Position numbers and translations under genes: made by a program
In this document: positions 33,225 to 41,464 of the stretch, in pieces
How the letters are laid out: each line of letters begins with the position of its first letter
Position numbering within the stretch: the first letter of the stretch is position 1
Notes under the pieces: model-generated
Databases searched by the model: none
What the model was told of the DNA's origin: nothing
The model's input: only the letters and a program-made list of their open reading frames with translations
Assembly: GCF_004762035.2 (NCBI RefSeq)
Contig: NZ_SIJK02000016.1
Span: 27,069 to 91,068 of the forward strand
Source: Candidatus Chloroploca mongolica
GTDB lineage: Bacteria > Chloroflexota > Chloroflexia > Chloroflexales > Chloroflexaceae
Length of the DNA: 64,000 nucleotides
Direction: 5' to 3'

Positions 33225-34475
33225 ATGAGCATGCCGCGTTTGACCCACTTCCTCACCCTGGCCCGCGATCAGACCGCGCTGATTGTGGATCTCTGTGCGG
33301 ATCCTGATTGGCTCAGCCGAGCCCAGTTGCTGCATTACCTCGAACACCACGGGGTACCGGCAGCACAAAAGGACGACCTGATTGAGGCGCTCTGCCAGGC
33401 CGCGATTCTGCTGGTCGAACATCAGGCCGGCTTCATCGTAAACCCGGCAGTGGTTGACCTGGTCAACTACTACGAGCGACGCGGTCGGCTGATCAGTGCG
33501 ACCTTCCTGCGCGATCAGATGCTCGCCATTGCCGACTTGACCGGACGCCTCCAGCGCGAGCTCTTTGCCGCCGAGGTTGATCACCATGCGATCTTCGATG
33601 TGATTGACGATCTCTACCGTCTGGTACGTGAGGTGCGTCAGGCTGGCCACGACCACTATGTCGCCTGTATGCGTCTCCTTGGCGATATTAAGCGCGCCGG
33701 CGGCAAGCATTCGCTTGCGCAGCGCCTGCAGGATCTTGAGCATGCCCAGCGCCGCTATATCGAGCCGCTGCGTGAACTGATTGACCCCAGCGGTGATTAT
33801 GTGCTGCACATCACCCAGTTACGGCGGCAGGTCGGCGAACTTGGTCGTCAGGATGTGCTGCTCGCCCAGTCGCAGGAGCTCGACAGCCGACGTCGGCGTC
33901 TGATCAGTGACCTGCACTTTATCGACCACGAACTCCTCCGCGGCTTTGCGGCGATCGTCGACACCGCTCGCACCCTGCTGCACTCGCTCCTTGATGAAAA
34001 GTCGCTCAAGGATGCGCTCACCTTCTGCCTGGCCCGCCTCGATCAGGTCTGGCTGGCAGTTGGAACGACAACGCTGATCGCGGCCGGGCGCAATACCTTC
34101 CATGCTGCGCCGATGGAGCGCATCGAGACCTTCTTTGCTGATGTGGTTCACCGCCGATTGCTGCCACAGCCCCGGGCCCTGACCATCAGCCCTGCTGTGC
34201 AGCGCCACGCTGAGGATATGGTGCTGACTGAGCGCCACCTCTGGCAGACGATCGCGACGGTTGGGACGATTTCGAGTTGGCCTGCTTTCGTGACCAGAAC
34301 CTTCCCGACCTACGTTGAGGAAGAACAACTCCGGGCGATGGTGCTGCCGTTGCTGCGTCCACATCCACAGGTCGCTCTGGAGCTCCACGATACGCTGTTC
34401 CGCCACGAGCTCAGTGCGCAGACGCTGCAGTTGCGCGACTTTGGCGTGCGTTGGGAGGAACGTTATGCCCGCTGA
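33225..34475 (+). CDS. jetA: Wadjet-like JetA (MukF/kleisin-type subunit)
   Basis: The 416-residue protein is almost entirely helical. Its winged-helix-like N-terminus (DPDWLSRAQLLHYLEHHGVPAAQKDDLIEALCQAAILLVEH) and long helical middle (QDLEHAQRRYIEPLRELIDPSGDYVLHITQLRRQVGEL) fit a kleisin of the MukF/JetA class. Identification rests mainly on context: it is first of four overlapping or closely spaced genes whose third is an SMC-like ATPase and fourth a Toprim nuclease, the jetABCD order. In Wadjet the kleisin bridges the SMC heads and helps recruit the nuclease, which cuts plasmids after loop extrusion. The start at 33225 has only a weak AGGT; a second ATG lies at 33231. It overlaps jetB by 11 bases. 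Confidence 0.78.
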   Translation: MSMPRLTHFLTLARDQTALIVDLCADPDWLSRAQLLHYLEHHGVPAAQKDDLIEALCQAAILLVEHQAGFIVNPAVVDLVNYYERRGRLISATFLRDQMLAIADLTGRLQRELFAAEVDHHAIFDVIDDLYRLVREVRQAGHDHYVACMRLLGDIKRAGGKHSLAQRLQDLEHAQRRYIEPLRELIDPSGDYVLHITQLRRQVGELGRQDVLLAQSQELDSRRRRLISDLHFIDHELLRGFAAIVDTARTLLHSLLDEKSLKDALTFCLARLDQVWLAVGTTTLIAAGRNTFHAAPMERIETFFADVVHRRLLPQPRALTISPAVQRHAEDMVLTERHLWQTIATVGTISSWPAFVTRTFPTYVEEEQLRAMVLPLLRPHPQVALELHDTLFRHELSAQTLQLRDFGVRWEERYAR

Positions 34476-35022
34476 TGTACCACCCCATAGCGCCGAGATC
34501 TGCCAGCGTCTGCTGCGGGGATATCAATTTAGTCGGTCGGATCTGTCTTCCGGTGATCTCGGCCCCCTCTATGCTGAACTCGATGATCGCTTCGTTTGGT
34601 TCCAGAACCACCTCGCGGCATCAGGCTTCAGCCTTGTCCGTGATGGCGAGGTCATGCTGCTGGAGAAGGAGCAGAAGGAACTGACCAATGAAGAGCGTCA
34701 GACGGTAGTCACGCTCTTCCTGCTCAGCGATCTCTGGCTCGAGCAGGGCGGCAGTTACGCCGATCTCTTCAGTATGCCCATGCGCTGGTTTGATCTCAGT
34801 TGGCTGCGCGATGGCTATGGTCGTGAGTATCTGGCCCAGGTTGGCATCCAGGATCTCGATACCATCGAAGACCTCTGGCGACGCATCGCCCGCAAAGGCT
34901 TCGTCACCTACCATCCCGAGACGCGCACCCTGACCCTGCGTGATCCTGCCGCACGCATCCTTACTATGGCGCGCCGACTCCATCAGCACCTGCGGAGCGC
35001 CGAGGAGGACGCACATGCGTGA
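34465..35022 (+). CDS. jetB: Wadjet-like JetB (MukE-type subunit)
   Basis: ATG 34465 lies inside the jetA end and has GGGAGG seven bases upstream. The 185-residue protein has features of a MukE/JetB winged-helix subunit: SGDLGPLYAELDDRFVWFQNHLAASGFSLVRDGEVMLLEKEQKELTNEERQTVVTLFLLSDLWLEQGG, then a second winged helix (GREYLAQVGIQDLDTIEDLWRRIARKGFVTYHPETRTLTLRDPAARIL). JetB binds the kleisin and tunes its interaction with the SMC dimer. It overlaps jetC by eight bases, indicating translational coupling throughout the operon. Confidence 0.8.
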   Translation: MPADVPPHSAEICQRLLRGYQFSRSDLSSGDLGPLYAELDDRFVWFQNHLAASGFSLVRDGEVMLLEKEQKELTNEERQTVVTLFLLSDLWLEQGGSYADLFSMPMRWFDLSWLRDGYGREYLAQVGIQDLDTIEDLWRRIARKGFVTYHPETRTLTLRDPAARILTMARRLHQHLRSAEEDAHA

Positions 35023-37687
35023 GATGGTCAGCAGCATTCTCAAACTTGGCTTGATCAATAGTGGCATGTTCGACACGCTGGAGCTCAATACCGATGTGCG
35101 TGCCGTACACCTGGTGGGCGACAACAACGTCGGCAAGACCAGCCTGATTGAACTCATTCAATTCCTCTATTTCCCTGACCTACGCGAGATGCATTTCTCA
35201 AAAAGCCTCTCCGAGACGTTAGCCTTCTACTTCCGCCGCGAGGGTTCCTATATCCTTTTCACCGTGCGCACGGTGCGCGGCACCCAGCGCACGCTCGGTG
35301 TCTATGGCACTGGCACCGCCGACTCGCGCCAGGTCTTCGCCTTCGACGGGGCCTTTCACCTGGTGGACTTTCTCGATGAGCAACGCCACGTACTATCGCC
35401 TCAGCGCGTCGGCGTACGTCTGGCCGACCGGCGCTTCTATCTTTACCAGCGTGCCGAAGATCACGAACGTGGGCTGGTCGGTGAGCAGAACGAGGATCAG
35501 GCGAACGTCCATCTCTTTGACCTGGGACGCGGCAACTTTCGCCTGCTACGGCGCTTGCTCCAGAACCTCCTGCGCCTGGAGCGTCTGACTGCCCGCGATA
35601 TTCGTCTCTTCCTCAACGCCCTGGTGGAGAGCACTGGTGCGAAGACGCGTATTGACGTTGCGCGTGACTTCGACCGCAAGTATACCGAGGCCCGCAACAT
35701 CCGCGATCGCATCAATAGTTTGTTGCGCCTCAAGCCATTGATTGACCAGTGGACTGCGGCTGTCGAACGACGCGAACAGGCCGCGAGGGACGAACATGTG
35801 GCCCGCCTCCGCCTGAGCTACGCGGCGCAACGCTACGCTGAGATGCTTGAAGAAGAGCAGGGCCACCTGGGCAGGCGTGCCGCTGCTCTGAGCGTGGCCT
35901 TGGTCGAGCTTGAGGAGCAGCGCCAGCGGCTTGCCAATCAAATTGCCGAGCAGCGTAGCCGAACGGTTGAACTGCAGCGCATGCTTGATGAGTTGCAGCG
36001 CCTAGCCGAGCGCTGCGTCGGCTATCGGCGGGAGCAGGTGCGCACCGAGCGCAACCAGCTCAGCTACCAGGCGATCGAGCTCGAGAAGCGGATCGAGCAG
36101 GCCGGCAGCGTGAGCGTCGCGCAGATCGAGGGTCGGCTACGAAAAGCCCACGATGATCGGGATCGTATCCGCCGCCTCATCGAGAGCCGCACCGTCAGCC
36201 ACCTGCTGGCCGAGGCCGACCTGAGCGATGATCAGCGTGCCCTCCTACGCTTCCTTGTCTCCGAGCAATTGCTCAGCCTGCCCCTCGCCGACACCGTCAC
36301 CGATGCAGCACAGCTGCTGGCGTCCGCGCATGCCGCCGCCGCCCGGATCGACCCGCAGGGGGTCTTCCACGGCTTTGGTCTCAGCATCGTTCGCAGTGTC
36401 TGGTATCGCCCGACCGCCGACGAAGAGCCGCTCGCCGACCGACTCGCCGAGGTCGAGCAGCGCATCCTCACCCACGAGCGTGAGCTGGCGATTGCCCGCG
36501 ACCGCGAGCAGATCCAGCAGCAGATTCGATCCCTGCAGCGCCAGGTCAACGAGCTCGAAACACTGCTCGGCACGCTTCAGCGTCTGGAAGAGCTGGAAAT
36601 AAGCAGCGGCGGAGCGGCGGCCGTCGCGCGGGAGCTAGAGTCCTGTCGGCGCGAGCAGCAGGAGTTGGAAGCACAGCAGCGCCCGCTCGCCGAGCGCGTT
36701 CGCGCACATCAGGATGCGCAAGTGACGCTTCGGACGGAGCTAAGCACGCTCCAGCATCGGCTCGACGAGGTGCGCCAGGTGGGCAGAGAGATCGGCGACG
36801 CGGCAGAGCCTTGCCCGGCCGACATCGCCAGTGTGGCTGCCGAAGAATTACCCGAGCTCTTTCGGCTGAGCCGCGAGCGACATCGCGATCTCCGCAACGA
36901 GCGGCGGCGCACTGAAGAGGCGCTGCACGAGCCACGTGCCCGTCTGGACGATCTCTATGAGCGCGAGGCACCAGAGACGACCTTCACCGCCTGGGTGACC
37001 GAAAAACGCCTGCTGACAGCCGAAGTTGATCGGCTCGAAGCCCAGTTGCATGAAAGCTACGCCAACCTGGTTACGCTGGTCAAAGGCGAGCTTGACAAGC
37101 TCACGCAGGCTTTCGAGATCATACGCAGCCGGGTTGCCGAGCTGAACAACGGCATTCGGCGGGTAAGCATCTCGAACATCGAGCGCATCGAGCTCCATGT
37201 ACAGGAGAGCCAATTGGTTGAAGCCATCAGGCAAACCAGCCAGCTCCAATTCGATATGTTCGCGCCGAGCACAGGGAGCCTCTCGCTGGAGGCAGCTGAG
37301 CAACAGATCGAGCACTACTTGGTCGACACGCTGCGTGCGCACGGGCGCGAACTGAACCTCGACGATCTCTTTCAGCTGGAATTTCGGGTGACCTACGCCC
37401 AGACCGGTGAGCAGCGTACCGTCACCGAGATCCACGCCTTCGAGTCGAACGGAACGGCAATCGGCGTCAAGATCGTCGTCTACCTGGGCCTGATCCGTCT
37501 GCTGCAGGGCACCCGGCGCAGCATTGTTACCCGCATTCCCTTCTTCCTTGACGAAGTTGGCAGCCTTTCCAGCAACAACCTCCGCCAGATCATCGCCTAC
37601 TGCACCGAGCATCACTTTCTACCGATCTTCGCGAGCCCAACCATCACTCCTACATCTTGCAGCGCGATGGAGATCGAAGTTGGCTGA
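35015..37687 (+). CDS. jetC: Wadjet-like JetC (SMC/MukB-type ATPase), 3' end frameshifted
   Basis: ATG 35015 has GAGGAGG nine bases upstream. The 890 residues as read comprise an N-terminal ATPase half with Walker A LVGDNNVGKTSLIELIQFL (Lys41), two long coiled-coil arms (about 240-400 and 480-740, rich in RLEELE, RREQQELEAQQRPL) around a shorter hinge, and a C-terminal half with Walker B/D-loop FFLDEVGSLSSNNLRQII (Asp846). The end is odd: after FLPIFASP the frame gives TITPTSCSAMEIEVG and stops. Adding one C near 37643 gives HHSYILQRDGDRSWLINEVILTEREH and a stop at 37761, overlapping jetD. A 1-base deletion (real or consensus error) is therefore likely. JetC extrudes DNA loops in plasmid defence. 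Confidence 0.85.
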   Translation: MREMVSSILKLGLINSGMFDTLELNTDVRAVHLVGDNNVGKTSLIELIQFLYFPDLREMHFSKSLSETLAFYFRREGSYILFTVRTVRGTQRTLGVYGTGTADSRQVFAFDGAFHLVDFLDEQRHVLSPQRVGVRLADRRFYLYQRAEDHERGLVGEQNEDQANVHLFDLGRGNFRLLRRLLQNLLRLERLTARDIRLFLNALVESTGAKTRIDVARDFDRKYTEARNIRDRINSLLRLKPLIDQWTAAVERREQAARDEHVARLRLSYAAQRYAEMLEEEQGHLGRRAAALSVALVELEEQRQRLANQIAEQRSRTVELQRMLDELQRLAERCVGYRREQVRTERNQLSYQAIELEKRIEQAGSVSVAQIEGRLRKAHDDRDRIRRLIESRTVSHLLAEADLSDDQRALLRFLVSEQLLSLPLADTVTDAAQLLASAHAAAARIDPQGVFHGFGLSIVRSVWYRPTADEEPLADRLAEVEQRILTHERELAIARDREQIQQQIRSLQRQVNELETLLGTLQRLEELEISSGGAAAVARELESCRREQQELEAQQRPLAERVRAHQDAQVTLRTELSTLQHRLDEVRQVGREIGDAAEPCPADIASVAAEELPELFRLSRERHRDLRNERRRTEEALHEPRARLDDLYEREAPETTFTAWVTEKRLLTAEVDRLEAQLHESYANLVTLVKGELDKLTQAFEIIRSRVAELNNGIRRVSISNIERIELHVQESQLVEAIRQTSQLQFDMFAPSTGSLSLEAAEQQIEHYLVDTLRAHGRELNLDDLFQLEFRVTYAQTGEQRTVTEIHAFESNGTAIGVKIVVYLGLIRLLQGTRRSIVTRIPFFLDEVGSLSSNNLRQIIAYCTEHHFLPIFASPTITPTSCSAMEIEVG

Positions 37688-37723
37688 TCAATGAGGTCAT
37701 TCTGACCGAACGAGAACACGTTG

Positions 37724-38545
37724 ATGAAACCACCCACGTGGATCGCGCAACTCGCCCATGACGGGGCGGTCGCATATAGCCAGATCAGCCGTGCGCACGA
37801 AACGCTCCTTGCACAACTGCGTGCGCTCCGCCTAGTCGAGGTTGACGTGCAAGGCAGTCGGCGTCGAGTGATCGTACGCGAACCAGACGGGTTTGCCGAG
37901 TGGCTCGCGAAGCACTATCCCGATGTGGTAGCTCCGCCAGTACCTGGCCAGCGGGCCGCGAACATTGCCCGTGTCCGCAACAGCAAGTCTGGTCTAGTCA
38001 CCCACACGGCTCAGCCGCTGCTGCTGCGCTGGTTCAGCAGCGAACCTGCCTCACCCTGGGCCGAACTGACCCGGCGCTGCGGCATGATCGGCATCACCAG
38101 TGATCGTCTTGCCGTGCTCGACCTCCCCGATCTCTGGACACTGCTAACCGTCGAGAATTGGGAGTCATTCCTGGCGCTGGACGACGCACCCCAAACCGGC
38201 ACGATCATCGCCGTCTTCACCGGCGGCAATATCGCGGAAACAACGCTCCAGGCGCTGGCCGCACTGCGACCAGCACCAGGGTACGCCGTTCACTTCGGCG
38301 ACTATGACTGGTCTGGCCTAGCGATCTATCGACGTATCCGAGCGGTCTTCCCGCAGAGTCTGCTCCATGTCCCGGCTGACCTCGCGACACTCTTCCACAG
38401 ATTCGCCAACCACGAACTCCTCCATGGACAGTTGCCCCTCGTGGCCCGTGAAGACGACTCATCTGAGGTGCGTGCCGTCATTGCGCTGATCGCGCAATAC
38501 AATGCTGGCCTGGAGCAGGAGATTGTGCCCCCGCCGAGGCTCTGA
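37724..38545 (+). CDS. jetD: Wadjet-like JetD (Toprim/DUF2220-type nuclease subunit)
   Basis: ATG 37724 follows jetC directly (it would overlap the restored jetC end by about 38 bases). The 273-residue product has an N-terminal helical/winged segment (AYSQISRAHETLLAQLRALRLVEVDVQGSRRRVIV). Its C-terminal Toprim-like core shows the DUF2220 pattern: the conserved Glu in LLTVENWESFLALD, then TGTIIAVFTGGN, and the acidic pair in YAVHFGDYDWSGLAIYRRI. JetD cleaves plasmid DNA once the SMC complex has extruded it. It is shorter than the ~400-residue JetD of type I Wadjet, pointing to another subtype (II or III; not resolved here). Confidence 0.82.
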   Translation: MKPPTWIAQLAHDGAVAYSQISRAHETLLAQLRALRLVEVDVQGSRRRVIVREPDGFAEWLAKHYPDVVAPPVPGQRAANIARVRNSKSGLVTHTAQPLLLRWFSSEPASPWAELTRRCGMIGITSDRLAVLDLPDLWTLLTVENWESFLALDDAPQTGTIIAVFTGGNIAETTLQALAALRPAPGYAVHFGDYDWSGLAIYRRIRAVFPQSLLHVPADLATLFHRFANHELLHGQLPLVAREDDSSEVRAVIALIAQYNAGLEQEIVPPPRL

Positions 38546-38595
38546 AGGTGCGCGTTGACCAGGGCGGTCTCTTGATGATGGTTAGAGTTTACTGG

Positions 38596-38657
38596 TCACG
38601 AACGTTGAGCATAGAGGAAAAGAAGGCACATGACGAACTAGATTGAACGAGGGTACT
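38596..38657 (+). repeat. Direct repeat, right copy, carrying leader and RBS
   Basis: This matches 31303-31353 (see that entry) and includes GAACGAGGGTACT, the ribosome-binding region of the gene starting at 38661. Together the copies bracket the ftsK relic, AAA module and jetABCD. Confidence 0.85.
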
Positions 38658-38660
38658 TTT

Positions 38661-41396
38661 ATGCGAAGATCAAAGCTCATGTCATCTGTGGTAATTACTA
38701 TCGTCGTGATGTTCTGCTTGCTTGGATTCGATGGAAAGACCCAAGCCCAAGCCGTAAGCGCTGCTGACCCCGGGTTGGCTGGGCAGACTGCACCGCCAAA
38801 ACAAAATCAGGAGCAGCGGCCGAACGTAATCCTTGAGCCAACAGCCACAACCATCGCTACTACCTTGTGGTACTGGCCGTTCACCAGTCCGGTTATGCTT
38901 GAGTTCGTCGTACGCATCCCACCAGGAAGCAACCCGGCAACCTTCACGCCAAGCATTGATCCCGTGCGCGTCGTGCGCGAGAATGGGGTTGATGCAAACG
39001 TCGGCGGGCTAACGCAGAGTCTCCAGTGGCGCACTGCGGATGGGAGTCTGGCACCAATCAGCACGTTAGCCGACTCAACCCAAGCAGTAGCCGACGATAC
39101 CGAACAAACAATTAGCTATGTCGCAACGCTTCAGGGCCTGGGGCCGGGCAAGTACACGAGTGCGGTCAGAATCGCCGGTGCTCCTCCCGAGGTTCGCACT
39201 GAGCTAACTATTTTGGTTCGTAGTAGCCCGCTCTTGCCTACGATAATCATCGCGCTGAGTATGATCGCGACCCTGCTGCTCTACACTTGGAACAAGACGA
39301 TGCGCACGCGAACCAGACGTCAGTTGGAGGTTGAACAGCAACGAGCGAAACTTGCCCAACTTCATCCACCGCTGGACAGACCGACCGCTGCGCCTGTGAC
39401 CCAGAAACCATTACCAGATACACCGCCCGATCCGATCTGGTTCCAGCTTGATCGTGAGTTGCAGCGGTTAGGTCAACGTGATGATCTGGATCGACAGCAG
39501 TTTCAGACCATGTTTGATGTGCTGCAGGAGTGTTTTGAGCGTTACAGTACTGTGTTGACGCACGCAGCGCAATTGTCAGCGCAGATTGCGAGCATAAAAT
39601 GTACGGAGAACGAGCGTGCATTGCTCAAGCAACGATACGAGGCAAACCTGACGCATCTGCGCACCACACTAGGTGAACCGCTCGATCGTCGACTGACAGC
39701 GGTGCGTGAAGCGCATAATGCGCTGGACAACCTGCGTGCCGAGGTACAGCGTACGATCCTTACCTCAGTGGCCGAGCCACTCATCAAAAACCTGAGCGAA
39801 CTTGCCACAGGTAAGGCTAAGGCTGCCATCGTCACTGATGCCAGGGTCTTGCAGCAACAACTGGAGACTGCTGATCAGGCCGCCACCGATTTCGCCGGAC
39901 TTCATCGGTGGCAAACGACCATCGAGGAAGCGCAGTTCAAGTTCGTGGCGCTCAAGGTGCGCCAACTCAAGCATGCGGCAGGACAATTAGCTGCCGAGGC
40001 GCACGAGTTAGAGCCACCCCTCACGCTTGATCAACAACTCATCCTGACACAAGTTGAGGCAGCCGAGCAAAGCGGGCCGGATCTGGACAAGGCCTTTGAA
40101 GCGATCGGAGTTGCTGAAAAGCATCTGCGCAAGCTGCAAGATGACCTCCTCCTCAGCCTGACATCTGGAACATGCCGCCCACACCAATGGAGTCAGCAGC
40201 AGTGGCAGGAAGCCCTGCAGTCCATGTCCCCACCTGATTTGACTGCCCTCGCCATTGCCGTTCAGCATACGACTGACGGTGAGGTGCGTGAACAGTTGCT
40301 AGCGACGATGCGGGCCAACTATAGCGGGGTTCTGCTTAAAGCGGCTGACCAGTTTCGCACGGAGTATCTGGCGAGCACATTTGATCAACTGATGCCCGTG
40401 TCAGATCAGGATGCGAGCCTGATTCAACGCATCCAGCAACTCAGACAAACTATCGAGCAGATCGACTTTGCGGTTCAGCCCGCCACCAGTGAGCCTCGAC
40501 AGCTACACGCGGATCTGCAACGCTTGCACTCAGGTCTACAGCAGCTGTGTGCGGCGCGCCTGGATGCAATTGATCTCGCCATTCAATGGCTCTATGATCC
40601 TGCCCATTTAAAGTTCGAACAACCCATGCAACCTGATAAACTGGCCGCCGTATACCAGAACCAAGCCAGAGCCCGTCATGCTCTGCAGCACGGGCAGGCT
40701 GAAGATGCAACAGTATCCTTCGTCCAGACCGAGCAAGCACTGAACAGTGCTGAAACTGTGCTGCAAGAGCTGCATGCGGAGATGTTAGACCAATTGGAAA
40801 CATTCGTATCGATAGAAATGCAAGACCTCTATCCGGATTTTACTGAACGCCCTATGGAAGACCTGATAGAAGAACTCCGTTCGAAAGACCCCACTTTGAA
40901 ACATATTCGTTTGCAAAACCCCGCTTTGAACAACTTCCAGGTGAAAGACTTCTTTTCGGAAGATCGTCCTTTCAACATCTCTCTCGAAGGCATCCCTGGA
41001 GCAACCGCATTGAACGTGGGGCCTGCGAAGAAGAGGGAAGAGCGCAGTACGAGCACGCCATCGACGCCTTCTGTTAGGGCTCTGCCCACCACCGTACCAA
41101 CCTGGCTTATCACAAGTGGGGGCGAGATCCTTACCCTGAAGTTGGTACCGCAGCAGCGGCATGGCGAACGTCGTGCTGATTTCGCAGAGCGTGTGCGTAA
41201 ACGGATCGCCCTGCTAGATTGGGCAGCTTTAGGCGTAGCGCTCTCTTTCAGTGTGGCGATCGGGCTAGGTGTACTCTGGATGCCCAACCCAACCTTCGGC
41301 GCACCACAAGACTGGTTGCTCGCGCTGCTCTGGGGGACGACCACGCAGGCTGGAGTGACGACCCTTGTGGGCGATCCGTCCACACCTGAAAGCTGA
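38661..41396 (+). CDS. Membrane-anchored coiled-coil protein of unknown function
   Basis: ATG 38661 is preferred (GAGGG eight bases upstream); an in-frame TTG lies at 38643. The 911-residue product has a signal peptide (VVITIVVMFCLLGFDGKTQAQA), an extracytoplasmic beta-rich domain (about 40-180), and a membrane helix near 190-210 (LLPTIIIALSMIATLLLYTW). A long charged helical region (~210-690: LTHAAQLSAQIASIKCTENERALLKQRYEANL) and a short pentapeptide-like patch (PTLKHIRLQNPALNNFQVKDF) come next. Two hydrophobic segments end the protein (WAALGVALSFSVAIGLGVLW; DWLLALLWGTTTQAGVTTLV). I recognise no family. The topology (outside domain, cytoplasmic stalk, C-terminal membrane hairpin) would suit a mechanosensor, scaffold or defence-associated membrane protein. 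Its leader is duplicated on the far side of the Wadjet block. Confidence 0.75.
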   Translation: MRRSKLMSSVVITIVVMFCLLGFDGKTQAQAVSAADPGLAGQTAPPKQNQEQRPNVILEPTATTIATTLWYWPFTSPVMLEFVVRIPPGSNPATFTPSIDPVRVVRENGVDANVGGLTQSLQWRTADGSLAPISTLADSTQAVADDTEQTISYVATLQGLGPGKYTSAVRIAGAPPEVRTELTILVRSSPLLPTIIIALSMIATLLLYTWNKTMRTRTRRQLEVEQQRAKLAQLHPPLDRPTAAPVTQKPLPDTPPDPIWFQLDRELQRLGQRDDLDRQQFQTMFDVLQECFERYSTVLTHAAQLSAQIASIKCTENERALLKQRYEANLTHLRTTLGEPLDRRLTAVREAHNALDNLRAEVQRTILTSVAEPLIKNLSELATGKAKAAIVTDARVLQQQLETADQAATDFAGLHRWQTTIEEAQFKFVALKVRQLKHAAGQLAAEAHELEPPLTLDQQLILTQVEAAEQSGPDLDKAFEAIGVAEKHLRKLQDDLLLSLTSGTCRPHQWSQQQWQEALQSMSPPDLTALAIAVQHTTDGEVREQLLATMRANYSGVLLKAADQFRTEYLASTFDQLMPVSDQDASLIQRIQQLRQTIEQIDFAVQPATSEPRQLHADLQRLHSGLQQLCAARLDAIDLAIQWLYDPAHLKFEQPMQPDKLAAVYQNQARARHALQHGQAEDATVSFVQTEQALNSAETVLQELHAEMLDQLETFVSIEMQDLYPDFTERPMEDLIEELRSKDPTLKHIRLQNPALNNFQVKDFFSEDRPFNISLEGIPGATALNVGPAKKREERSTSTPSTPSVRALPTTVPTWLITSGGEILTLKLVPQQRHGERRADFAERVRKRIALLDWAALGVALSFSVAIGLGVLWMPNPTFGAPQDWLLALLWGTTTQAGVTTLVGDPSTPES

Positions 41397-41422
41397 GAGA
41401 GCAAGCGATAATTTTTTGGAGC

Positions 41423-41449
41423 GTCCGCACGGCACTTCGTCGTGCGGAC
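41423..41449. terminator. Hairpin between convergent genes
   Basis: GTCCGCACG (41423-41431) pairs perfectly with CGTGCGGAC (41441-41449) around a 9-base loop, in the 68-base gap between convergent genes. No T-run follows on either strand (the T6 run at 41413-41418 precedes the hairpin on the plus strand), so it is at best a weak or bidirectional terminator. Confidence 0.45.
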
Positions 41450-41464
41450 GTGCGAGCTATCCTG

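Noticed and set aside
31303-38657. Composite transposon bounded by the ~50-bp direct repeats
   Set aside because: No transposase lies inside, and the repeats are a gene leader rather than element termini. Repeat-mediated insertion or duplication is simpler.
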